In this document: one piece after another, positions 53,101-64,000 of the stretch
Layout: each line of letters opens with the position of its first letter
Numbering within the stretch: the stretch's first letter is position 1
Assembly (NCBI GenBank): GCA_948567375.1
Contig: OX419762.1
Span: forward strand, 6,888,001-6,952,000
Direction: 5' to 3'
Origin: Lunularia cruciata
Taxonomy: Eukaryota; Streptophyta; Marchantiopsida; Lunulariales; Lunulariaceae
DNA length: 64,000 nt
The notes under the pieces: model-generated
Database searches by the model: none
What the model saw: the letters and a program-made list of their open reading frames with translations, nothing else
What the model was told of the DNA's origin: nothing
Translations under genes and position numbers: made by a program

Positions 53101-56100
53101 AACTCCAAAGGTCTTAATTTGAAGCTTTTGGCACAAGAGAAGAAGAGAGATCATTTTGCAAAGGATGTACACTCTTCTCAAGGATTTACTACTAGCAAGG
53201 ATACTATTATGCTTACTTGGAGCACTTGCATTAGCAGTTCATGCCATCAACAACAAGGACTCCAAGGACTCCAAGGAAGAAGTTGGGGATGAAGGACTTC
53301 TTGATCTCAAAGCAACAATGGAACTACAATGTGTTAGAGGATTTTGGTAGTCACAAGGCTAACATCACAATGAGCAAACTAATTGCTTTGAATCCTACCT
53401 TGAGCAAGGAGCTTAGATGTGGTTTGAATTCTACAAGGAGCAAGAGGAAGAAGAAAGCAAAAGCTCTATTATCAATGGGAGTGGTGGATGCCAAACCAAC
53501 ACCATGGGAGGCTTGTGAATATGCCTCCAAGATTAATATGAGAGTGAATGGCCCAACATCAAGGATGGACTTGTTGATGGAGGATCTCATGTGAAATGCC
53601 ATGTTAGAGAGCTTGGTGAAGAATTTGGGTATGATACCTTCTAGATCTTCAATATTTGTGGTGAGCATGGCAAACAAGCAACAAGTTCAACCAATAGGAG
53701 TGATGGATAAGGTAGTAGTTTCAATTTTTGGAATTCAAAATCTCATGATTTTCCAAGTCTTGAGAGATTCAAGTTATGATTTTATTGGGAGGCCATGGTT
53801 GAGAAGATCATGCATAATTGATTGATGACACAAAGTGTACTTGAGTATTGGGCCATCAAACCATAGAATTATAGTTCCTATGACTAACACCACCAACATT
53901 TCATATTCAGATATATCATCTTTTGATTATTGAAAATCAGATTCACAAGAAGGATCTCTAGGTGTGGACACAAGCATAGAGGAAGAGACTTCCATGGAGG
54001 AGGATGAATCTGAATCTGAATCTGAATCTAATTTTGATATGTATCTCTTGTGTGCTATGGATTTTACACCTAAGATAGAGGTTTTGAAGGACTTAGATAA
54101 ATCACCATTGACCCTTGAGGAGATAGAAAGGATTGTAATCACCCTCAAGTATGGTCCAAATGTTATCAAGGAGGAGAAGGTGAGATTTGAGAAGATTTTT
54201 TGTAAATTTATGCATGTGTTTGCTTTTAGTTACAAGGAATTAAAGGAAGTCACATTGGGGGAGCACAAGATAGAGGTGGAGTCACATGCAAGACCAGTCT
54301 TCCAAAAGAAACATTGCATTAGCCCACCAATAGCTTTGGCTATGAAGGAGGAGATTGATAAGCTGGCTATGAAGGAGGAGATTGATAAGCAAGGAGGCTA
54401 GATTTATCTTTGAGGTGGTGAATTTAGAATGGATGTTTCCAATTGTGATTGTGAAGAAAAAGAATGGTAAGCTTTGGTTATGTATAGATTATAAGAATCT
54501 CAACATTGTTACTAAGGACTATAATCCGTTGCCTTCATTGATGAGATATTGGAGGAAGTTGTAGGTCATGAGAGGTACAATTTTGGAGATGGTTCTAGTG
54601 GGTAAACTCAATTCAATATTGCACCAAAGCATCAAAAATTCACCACAACTTAGGGAACTTATGCTTTCAAGGTCATGCCTTTTGGGCTTTGCAATGCTCT
54701 AGCCACATTCTAATAGTTCATGAATAAGGTGTTTGAACCTTTTATTGATGATTCTTGTGTCTATGGGAGCAAGGGAGAGCACTTTGAGCACCTGATCAAG
54801 GTCTTGCAATGCTTGGATGAAGCAACTGCATCACTCAACCCAAAGAAGTGCATTTTTGGTTGTGAAGAAGGTCTACTTTTGGGACACATCATCTCCAAGG
54901 ATGGAATAATAGTTGATCCTGAGAAGGTGAGGAAAATCTCAAACCTTCTATTCCGTTCAAGCTTGAAAAATTTATGCCAATTCTTGGAGATGGTTGTGTA
55001 CTATAAAAGGTTCATCCTTCATCTTCCAACAAGGCTTACATATTGATCATCTACATGAAGAAGGGTGTAGAATACATGGTGATTTTGAAGGACAAGGAGG
55101 CTCTCAAAGCTTTTGAGGAGCTCAAGAAACCCCTTGTTGTAGCTCCAATTCTTACTAAACCTGATTGGAGTAAGCCTTTCATCCTCTACATTGATGCTTC
55201 TAGTGTAGCTATAAGATGCACTCTTAGTCAATTTGATCAAGATATGCATGATCATCTAATAGCTTATGCTAGTAGGCAAATGGTTTCAATAGATAAGAAT
55301 TACTCAATCACAAAGAGTGTAGGGTTGGTAGTACTCTTTGGTCTCAAGAAGTTTAGACGCAACTTGATTGTAGGGAAAGCCACATTGTAATGGATCAAAA
55401 AGCTTTATAGTACATCTTCAACAAGCCTAATGTTGAATGGAAGCTAGCAAGGTGGATGATACTCTTGTCTGAGTATGAGTACACTATTGAGGATAGGCTG
55501 GGGAAGAAACATGCAAATGCAGATTTGTTATCTTGGGCCTATGATCATGATCCAATGGATGATTCCTTCCCGGATGGAGTTGAACCAATGGATGATTCCT
55601 TCTTGGATGAAGAACTTATGGTAATCTCAATAACTCAAGAGGTTCCAATGGTGTACAAAGAGATTGTGGACTTTTTTACAAGAGGTAACTATCTAGAAGG
55701 GATGCATGCTAGGGAGAGGAAGGCCTTTGCATCAAGGTCTAGAGCTTACATAATGGTGGAAGATATCTATTATCACCAAGGAGCAGATGGTCTTCTTTGA
55801 AGAGCAGTGGGTAAGGAGGAGTCCATCCTACTCATCAAAGATTTCATGAAGGTTTGATGTATGGGGAACACTTTGCAAGATAAGTGATTGCTTTCAAGAT
55901 TCTAGATGCAAATTACCATTGAAAGGGGAGTTTTAAGGATTATCTTGATTATTGCAAAACTTATCATGTTTATCAAAATTTTGCTAGAAAGTCTACTTCC
56001 ACTCTCTCTTAGATCAACTCCTTGCTAAGACCTTCTGAGAAGTGGTGAATTGACTTTGTATGTCCTCTCAATAAAACCCCAAGGAATAATCAGTACATTG

Positions 56101-57120
56101 TGGTAGTTACTAAAAACCTTACCAAGTGTGTTGAGGCTAGACCATTGAGAGACAAGAATGAAGATGAATGAAGATGAAGTTGGTAGATTTCTTTATGAAC
56201 ATATTATCACTAGGTTTGGATGCTCTTTGGAGTTGATTTCTAATAGAGGAAGAGAGTTTATAGGGAGCATCACTACAACCATGCTACAAAATTTCTCTAT
56301 CACACATAGAGTTACTATACTATATTTGCCAAATTCCAATGGCTTGCCATAGAGAACCAATCAAGCCTTGTGCATGATGTTGGCCACAAATGCAAAAAAG
56401 GAGGGAGCTAAATATCATTGGGACAAAAGGATTCATGTACTTTTGTGAGAGTACAAGACAACCATGAGGACTCCATTGGATATTCTCCATTTCATTTGGC
56501 ATATGGTGTTTAGTTTACCTTACCTATTTATTTTGATATTCCTACCGTCCAAAGCATTCATAAAAAATTAAAGAAAGCATAAAGAGGTGATGTATAAAAG
56601 TCAAGGAAGGATCAACTCATGGAATTGGAGGAGGCAAGAGCAATTGCTATGGTTTGAGTAGAGCAAGCCCAAAGGAGAAAAATAAGCTTTGACAAGAGGC
56701 AAGGCAAGAAGAAATTGGAGCTCTTCAAAGAAGGTAATTGGGTAATGTTATTTGATTCTATTTGACTCAAGAGAGTACAAAAGAAGTTTTTGCATAAGTA
56801 ATTTGGAACTTTCATGATGGAGAAGGTGTGGGGCAATTACACCTATGATCTCAAGGAGTTGAGAGGAAGAAAATTTGATAGGATTAACCATGATAAGTTG
56901 AAGATGTATCATAGAAAGTAGAGAGATCTTCACTCCAAGGACAAACTGGAATCTTAGTCCAAAAATGATCTTGATTTGTCCTTTGGTAGGTATGTTGTTT
57001 GCCTAACCTAGAGAAAGTGTATGTCATAGGGCAAAAAGCCATGAACTTTAGAAAGTGCAATCACCAAGGTAGCATGGTCTCTTTGCAGAGGCACTACTAT
57101 AGCCTAGAAAGATGAGAATA
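50150..57120 (+). mobile_element. C2: degenerate Ty3/gypsy element of family C
   Basis: Parts on the plus strand, in order: leader with the HFY domain and an acidic Lys/Glu-rich tract (about 50430-51255); gag (about 52160-52610, DVALTWYESEYQ); a zinc-knuckle-like patch (about 52890-52960); protease region (about 53600-53825, DFIGRPWLRR); reverse transcriptase (about 54400-55050, FPIVIVKKKNGKLWLCIDYK); RNase H (about 55100-55400, FILYIDASSVAIRCTLSQFD); and integrase (about 55650-56350, ELISNRGREFIGS). Family C differs from A in lacking a visible chromodomain. It is broken, with many breaks, and I found no LTR pair, so its age is only relative: older than the A insertions. Small in-frame tandem duplications lie at about 54340-54392 (27-bp unit) and 55548-55610 (about 36-bp unit). 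Confidence 0.8.
51521..51568 (+). repeat. Tandem 25-bp duplication in C2
   Basis: CCTAAGTTTTAGAGGGTGCC with a short tail (TACCA) occurs twice back to back. It is a local slippage duplication in the old element. Confidence 0.9.
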
Positions 57121-57770
57121 TAACACCCTTGTGTGGATGTATGTGTTATTGTTGTATTTAGTTTGGTATTACAAGTCCTTGAGAGATATTATTTACACAA
57201 GATAAAGGATGATTCTAGATTAGTCAATATTAGCTAAAGTTCATCATAGCTTAGAAAGAAGAGACTTTACTTTAGAGAAATGGAAAAGATGAACACTATT
57301 ATTTTGGATTCTAGTGTATTGACTTTGTATTATTCCTAAGTGTTTAACTTTAAGGAAAGAGTTGAGAACCCTTGGACCCACAAACCTTTTTGCTTTGGAT
57401 TCTTCTATAGTCCAAAGATAGTTCATATAAAGGAATCCTTGGCTTAATGGTTGGGTCAAGATAAGGCCACATGCTTAGTGGAATATTCCTATGAGTATAA
57501 ATATTCCTTTAGACTTTAGATTTTGTTGGCTTTTAGCCTAAAAACTTGAGTTACTCCAGTACCTTTGATGCATAACTATTTCACAAGTATATATACTAGG
57601 AGTGAGAGGTATGCATCATCCTTTTCATAATGCAACTATCTCTCTCTCCTTAAGGTCTTTAGTTAGCAATGGATTGAGTCTTGTAGTGCTAGCCTTGGAG
57701 GAGTATGATGGAGTTGGGGGTTCTTTGACTTCTTAGTCCATAGTGCATTACCATAATAACCATTAGAGGT
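57121..57770. other. Possible 3' LTR or untranslated end of C2
   Basis: This follows the integrase region of C2 and contains promoter-like strings (GAGTATAAATATTCC near 57491). Without a matching second copy I cannot call it an LTR. Confidence 0.35.
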
Positions 57771-57779
57771 TCATTCTGA

Positions 57780-58610
57780 TTGAGAGATAGGCCGGCTCAC
57801 AATACAAGGCTCAAATTGAGTATATGCTACAAAAGGAGTTTATCTAGCCTAATGTATCACTATATAGGGCTCTTATCTTATTTGTGAAGAAAAAAGATGG
57901 CACAATGTGCATGTGCATTGACTATCAAGGCCTAAATTAACAAAAAAGTTAAATAAAATACCCATTACCTTGCATGGATGACTTGTTTTTATCAACTCAA
58001 TGCGGCAGAGCACCTCACCAAACTTAATCTATAGAACAATTATAACCAAATAAGGATTGTGGAGAAAGATGTACACAAAACTATCTTTTGAACAAAATAT
58101 GGTCATTTTGAGTACTTCATGATACTATTTGGCCTCACTAACGCACCAATCACTTTCATTAGTTGATGATTGCCATATTTCATCAATAATTGGATAAATT
58201 TATTATCTTTTTCTTTGATGACATCTTAGTCTATAATAGGATGATGACCAAGCACAAGTAATATATGCAAGAAGTCCTATAGATTTTGCAATAGAACTAG
58301 TTCTATGCCAAAGTCTCAAAGTGCAAGCTTGGCAATTATGAGGTAGACTACCAAGGACATGAAGTAAATGCAGAAGGTACCCAGGTGTTAATACAGAAAA
58401 TAAAGATCATTCAAAACTAGGGTGCTCCAAAACCTCAAGAAATCTAAGTTTCAGAAACTCCAAAAACCCAAGTTTCTTGGGTTCTTGGAGTTTGTTGACA
58501 ATGTTATGTTGTAATTTGTCAAGGACTCCTACAAGGTCATACAACCTCTAATGAAACTATGTGGCAAGAGAAAGAAGTGGATATAGGAAATTGCATAGAA
58601 TGAAGTCCAA
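57780..58610 (+). mobile_element. Fragment of an A-like reverse transcriptase region
   Basis: It aligns by eye with 29960-30680 of element A. Shared strings include ATGCTACAAAAGG, GGGCTCTTRTCTT, GTGCATTGACTATC and CCTTGCATGGATGAC. It covers much of the reverse transcriptase only, with no LTR nearby. It is a heavily broken and old fragment. Confidence 0.75.
58455..58493. repeat. Perfect-looking short hairpin (18-bp arms)
   Basis: Arms 58455-58472 (AAACTCCAAAAACCCAAG) and 58476-58493 pair with one mismatch around a TTT loop. It lies inside the A-like fragment. The corresponding part of A (about 30580-30640) does not show it, so it arose locally. Confidence 0.85.
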
Positions 58611-58899
58611 AATCATAGTAAGAATTGCACCCACTTGGTGATGATATATTTGGTGTAATAGTAGTTTTGCCCATTTATTTACTCCAAGAGACTGCAAGAT
58701 TACCTAGGCTGCTGCCCTCCATTTCTTGGGTGATGATATATCCTAACCTTACACCAAGATACCAACTTTTGCGTATCTCCAAATTTCCATTCACTGAAGT
58801 ATTCTTGATGACTCCCTCACACAATCTTCTTCTACTCTCACATAATGCACTTTCACATCAGGATGATTTTGTTCTAACTTGAGGCTTATTTTTTCTCTC

Positions 58900-61800
58900 A
58901 ATGCTTGGCAAGGATTTCAAGAGTTCAAATGATTGAAACTCACCTCCTAACAAGGCTTTGTACTCATACACCATATTTAATCATTTTGCAATTTGTTAGG
59001 CATTGGCGGTGAGATGTCTTTGTTCCCACGTGTGCAAAGTGCCATAAGTATAGAAAGTGATAGAATCAGTTCTTTGGCATGAGTTGCAATACCTTTTTGT
59101 GTGGCTACCAATGTTGATGACTGATTTCTGAGATGAAGGCCTCTATGGTAGAGAAATCGCGGCTGAAGGTATAACAAGCCAAAGACAAACAAAGCCAATG
59201 GTATTGAGGAAGTTCAATTCTTATGGCATAAAGGAAAGTTCCATTCCAATGGTCCCATTTGTACCTAAGGGCTGTCCATGAGGATAACAAAGGCAAAGGC
59301 CTTCACTTTTCTTGACACTCAAGTAGAACTGTTTTGGGACCGATGTCTTTGGACTCATTCTGCTTACCATTTCTTTGGTCCATACTTCTAATATTCTTGA
59401 TGGCCAAAGCTAAACCACTTAATCTTAACTCTTAGCTCTAATCTACAATAAATAATTATAAAACTTCTAAGTCAATAATAATAAAAAATCTGAATGTGAA
59501 GAGGCAAAGTGGGCTACCACAACCATCCTCCCTTTGGCTTCTTCTATAGGGTTCTCTTTGGCTTCCTCTCTTGTTATTCTAGATCTTTAGTTTCTCGGGT
59601 GGGGCTGAGAGGTGGGTTCTTTTGACCAAAGTTGTGCTTCTTCTTGCAAGTCTTTGGCTTGGTCCACTTGGTCTTCACTCTACTTGTGACAACCCAAGGC
59701 TGACTTACTAACAATATAATTGGTAAGAACTGGTCATTCCCACAAAGATATGGGTTGGAAATGACTAAAAATGAAGATAAAGCACCACAATGTCACTAGT
59801 TTTCTATGCTTTCCTATTTAATATTTGGGCAAAAACCACTCCCAAAAGAGGATAGGGATACCCACTATGCAGTCCTTGATAAAAGAGAAATTAAAAACTG
59901 CTCAAGCGAAAGATCTAAGCTAAAAAGCCCTTGATAGAGGTGGTTTACTTCATGTTGAAGCTTCTTCCTCCTAACGACCTACTTTTACCTTGGTAGCTAG
60001 TCCCTTCCTACATGTATATTTCACCCCAAAGATCAGTTTTAAGGCTGGTGGTTCTTTCACCGTAACATCATTGTTGATTGTGTGCATCTCTTCCCACAAA
60101 ATGCAATCCCCACAAAATCCAAAATCAATTGTGTACTTGGTTTTTCTGTTTTGTGGTAATCTCAATGCTCCATCATTCCCATCATTCCTATCATTTGTCA
60201 AGTTGACTCATTTGCTCAGAATGTCAAGGGTAACTTCCTTGATTCAATGAGGATTTCCTAAGCATGTACTCAAACACATATTCCTATTGAAAAATTCCTC
60301 ACCCTTACTCAACCAAGCATACATTATCAGAGATGTAAGAAAAATTAATCCAATGAAAGACTCAAGAAAGATACTTGAGCTAAATACTTCATTTATAAAA
60401 GAAGGAAAGAAATCTTCTTTGGGTTGCAACCCATATATAGAATTTCTTAACTCTTTGATGAATATGATCAGTGGCTAACCATGTTGGAAATCATCTAATC
60501 ATACCTACTCCACTTATCACATCCTACCTATTGATCTTACCCTAAGCACAATTAAGAAGTGATTGCGCAATTGCTGCCAATTACAACTACTTCTTCTTGT
60601 TTACTTTACAAGTTTTTACACTTGTGCAATCATCAGCTAAAAAACTGCACTTAAGTCAAAAAGTACTGTTTTGCAAAGATGTATATCAGGACAAAGATAG
60701 AGTTCAAGGCCAAATAAAATTTTAGGCACAAGGTGCATTCTACTCTAAAGAGATTTTTACCTATTTCCCTTAGGCTAGTAGTTATCTTCTCCCGAAAATC
60801 AAGTGAAAGGAACTATGTTCAACTTTATAAGCCTTGATCAGAAAATCAGCCCGTTCTTGATGCCCTATGATTTCCTCCAATAGCACTTTTGTGGATTCCT
60901 CAAACTTCTTTAAGGCGTGAGCAATCAATTTCTTGGGTAGTTTTTGTAGGCACTTGTGCATTTATGTCTTTGTTATCAATGCATGCACTTGGGATCTGGA
61001 GTCTTAAGCCTTTAATATCCCCAAGGAGGCCTCCATCACCTTCTTTGTGATATCTTCAAGATGGTTCCATCTCTATCTTAGCCAAAATTGTAGTCTTTTC
61101 TAGGTCTTGTCTATCTCAACCACAATTGCACCTTGAATGAATGCTTTATACTTCTCACATTTTTTCTCCTTTTTCTTAAGACTTCCACAAGCTTTTTCAC
61201 TTGGATTTAAACTACTTGCAGTTCCTCCTAATGATGAACTTCTGTTACTACAAGGGACACCTTTACCTTTTCCACTTCTTCTTTAAGTGTGTCAATCTCT
61301 TCCATCTGGACCTTTACCTATTCCTCAAGCTTAAGTTGTTGATGTGTTCCTTCTTCCTTCAATTTGGACATCTTTTGTCTTATCATCTTTCCTCCAAAAT
61401 TTTGTTCTTCAAGCCTGCACCTTCTTCCCAAAGCTTGGATGCCTCCTACGCCAAGTCATTGCTCCTTTTACTCATCTCCAAGTGCTAGGCATGAACTTCC
61501 TCAATTCATCCCTTGCCTTCATCCTCTCCAAGTTTACTTCTTGCACTATGTGATGAAGGTGATTGGTGAGAGTGACATAATCTATTTTTGTTCCATGAGA
61601 ATATGCATATGTAGGGAGGAGCTGCTCCATTTATTCCAAGGTTGGACCAACCTTGTATACTATTATTTAAGAAAGTGGCACCACCACAATCAGCTTAACC
61701 TTTTTGTTGCTTGAACTCTCCCCTCTTACCATTTTAAGGAAAGCCAAAGGTCCACTTTCCTCCCTCTTGATCTCAATGAAGATGGTCAATTTTTGCTACT

Positions 61801-62950
61801 TAGATACCAGTTTTTTTGTTGTTGGTACCTTTGTCTTGGATGGCCCTTTGTTTTGTTTGTTGCCTTCACTCAAACTCCACCTTTAGCATGATGTTCTTCC
61901 TTGTCTTTGAAGGAGCCTGCATTTTCTTTCTTCAACACCTCTTTAGCACCAAGGACTCCCTCCTTCCTTCCTTAGATATACTTCTCATATGGTGGAAACT
62001 TAGGGGATTTTGTCATCTTTGAATCCTTTGCCATACTCTTATTTGGTCCGACTTCTTGATTATATCATGCATGGGTGGGCAATTTTTCTTCCTCCAATAA
62101 ATTTTTGTTCTTGGAGAGGTTTGGAGTGGTGTAGATTGTACTTCTCCACCTTGATCTTTGGCCACATCCTTGTCTGATGAGATTATGATCCTTGTGAAAG
62201 ATTGTTTGTTGGCCATTGTGGAGGGATTTGGTTGTGACTTAATACCACCTTCATCCTAGACTTCTTCTTCATTGTCTTCCTCTTCTTCCTCCACAAGGAT
62301 CCTCCTTGTTTCTCCTTTGTAACCTTTGCCTTCAGCTTAGAAGGAGTTGTGGGTCATTATTTAAGTATTGGCTTTGTGGTAATCTCTTACTACCTTTGCT
62401 TCTCAAAGCCAAAGGTCTTTTATGCTTCTTTTAACACTCCATACTGCCCTACGCAATCCAATTCAAAATTTGCTTCTAAGTACTTTTGAACCGTCAGTGC
62501 TTGTTCCCTAGTATTGTCAAAATGCCCCATGGGGAAGAATTGGTCCAAGTACTCCTTCTTCTCTTCTAGGGTTAGTAAATCCATCCCCAAGTAGAAATGG
62601 ACAACAAAGTGAGAAACCAAAGTCACTCTCCTTTCTTGTTCATTGTTCCTACAAGTTTGCTTGCCTTGCTCAAAACATCACTATCCAATTCATAGCCTTT
62701 TCTTGGTATAAATACTCAAAGAAGATTGCTTGGTTGTTGTTCAAGTAGGTTAGTTGTTTGGATTTGAACAACTTCATGATTGGATTTTGTGTTTGGAGTA
62801 TTAACTATATAGTGGGGCCCACTATCACTTGCACTGTTTGCACCATCAGGTGTACCATTAGTGGGACCATTGGGGCGAGACCTAGGTCAAAATTAGGAGT
62901 ATACCTTGGAAGTGTAACTCCAAAGAGCTCACTTCTCTAATGTTGAACCT
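58900..62950 (-). mobile_element. C3: decayed leader/gag-side copy of family C
   Basis: The minus-strand sequence at 62420-62626 encodes the same leader domain as C1 (SHFVVHFYLGMDLLT). Next to it are Glu/Lys-rich (62240-62340) and coiled-coil-like tracts (about 61100-61500) as in the other C copies. Reverse transcriptase and integrase are not visible. Ends are approximate and there is no LTR pair. It is broken throughout. Confidence 0.5.
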
Positions 62951-64000
62951 TCAAGTTCTTGGCTAGAGTGGATAGAAAGCCAGCGAGCATCACCTGGAGT
63001 CTCTTAGTTAGAGTAAGTGTGGCTTGACTATAATGAGTGCATAGTTGTTGGTAGATTATTGAGTGACAGATCAAGTATTGATCTGATTGAGTGTGATTCA
63101 AATTGTGTAAACAAATTGATTACATTGGAGAAGTGAGGTCAAGGGGAAATCAGGTTCAGGAATTGAGGATGGTGGTGGTATTTCCAAGCCTGGTGGATCA
63201 TGGTACTTTGATTGCAGTTTTGATTTCCATGGGAATGATTATTTGCAAAAGTGATAGCCAAATTTTGAGCAAAGAGAAGCAATTTTCAAGTGGTAGTTGT
63301 AATTTTGAGCTTAGGAAGTGAAAGTAAGACCAATTTGGTGCAAGTTGAGCTTAGAAAGTGAAATTGAAGGTGGAGTTGAGAACATATTCCTATGATTAGA
63401 GATTTGAAGATCCGCATCTTTCCAATTTGGTTTGAGTAAAGAGTTAGTAGAGGATTTGGCGGTCAACCAACTTTAAGGATTTACGTTAGATTTTACATCA
63501 GATTTATGTTAGATTTTGTGAAGGGTTTATGTCAGATTTTGGTGAGAAGAACTTTGACTTCATTCTTGATGATTCCCATAGCTCAAGAAGTAGATTGGTA
63601 CTCCAATTATATCAAATGCCAAATATGGTAGAGTCAAACCGATGTTGATTCATGGGATGGAGGGTTTTCATTTAGTTTTCTTGTGATTGGACCCCCTCCA
63701 TTATTTACTTCTTGTTTGTGCACCATGTTTGTGTGAGGTGCCTTATCTTTAGAGTGTTGGTGCTATGGTGTACTCTTGATAGTGAGGTTGGTGTGATGAC
63801 CATTCAAACTACATGTGTTTCTCTCCGGTGAGGCAAGAAGTGCTGACCTACAGACTGTGAGAGTGTGTGTTGTGATGGCAGGTTATAGGTCGCAGTTCCC
63901 TTAGTGTAATTATCATAGTTAGAGCTACATTAGTTGGTGACATTCAATTGGTGGTGTTTGCACTTGGAGGTGTTTGCACTTGGTGGTGTTGGCACTTGGT
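62951..64000. other. Right end of the window: non-coding, repeat-bearing
   Basis: No gene is visible. Short direct repeats occur: GAGCTTAGRAAGTGAAA near 63309 and 63350, TTTAYGT-AGATTTT near 63480-63540, and a minisatellite at the very end. Confidence 0.5.
63950..64000 (+). repeat. Start of a 17-18-bp minisatellite
   Basis: GGTGTTTGCACTTGG with a short spacer repeats three times up to the window edge, with one variant unit (GGTGTTGGCACTTGG). The array probably continues beyond the window. Confidence 0.8.

Noticed and set aside
22401-64000. CRISPR array, operon or prophage
   Set aside because: Repeats here are LTRs, slippage duplications and minisatellites. Spaced identical short repeats and prokaryotic gene signals are absent, and the window is plant nuclear DNA.

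Overview
The window reads as nuclear DNA of a land plant, most likely a bryophyte or other non-flowering plant. The evidence is a plant-type S8 subtilase, genes with short phase-consistent spliceosomal introns (about 140-300 bp), tRNA-derived and fold-back repeats, and nested Ty3/gypsy LTR elements, including chromodomain ones, primed by initiator tRNA-Met. The species cannot be fixed from the sequence alone.

About 1-21 kb is a gene-bearing segment. A secreted subtilisin-like protease gene (3163-7828, +) has about 11 recognisable exons. Its catalytic residues are all present, but one splice acceptor and two reading-frame joins are broken, so it is probably a pseudogene. A second gene (10064-13834, -) has six clean exons joining in phase to an 847-residue protein of unknown function, with a coiled coil and a long Gln/His/Pro repeat tail. 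The rest of this segment is non-coding as far as I can see. It holds a dispersed 22-bp motif, a tRNA-Leu-like SINE (20855-21030, -), a 94-bp AT microsatellite and, just beyond, a fold-back MITE (21990-22400).

From about 22.4 kb to the end is a retrotransposon nest. The oldest layer is a degenerate Ty3/gypsy family, here called C, with copies at about 25.5-26.65 kb (-), 50.15-57.1 kb (+) and 58.9-62.9 kb (-). Element B (26651-42248, -) inserted beside C1. Element D (35313 to about 40516, -) lies inside B, and a solo LTR with perfect target-site duplications (36182-36943) lies inside D. Chromovirus A (26817-33404, +) inserted into an LTR of B. A second, younger copy, A' (42603-48776, -), sits between B and C2. 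Both A copies carry 5-bp target-site duplications, a tRNA-iMet primer site and a purine tract. They also share an extra leader reading frame of unknown function upstream of gag.

All the LTR elements look broken. A' is the best preserved (LTRs about 4 % different by eye) and A is older (about 8 %). Nothing here is a clear operon-like or defence-like new system. The most open biology is the 847-aa repeat protein, the leader reading frame of the A family, and the 'HFY' leader domain shared by the three C copies.
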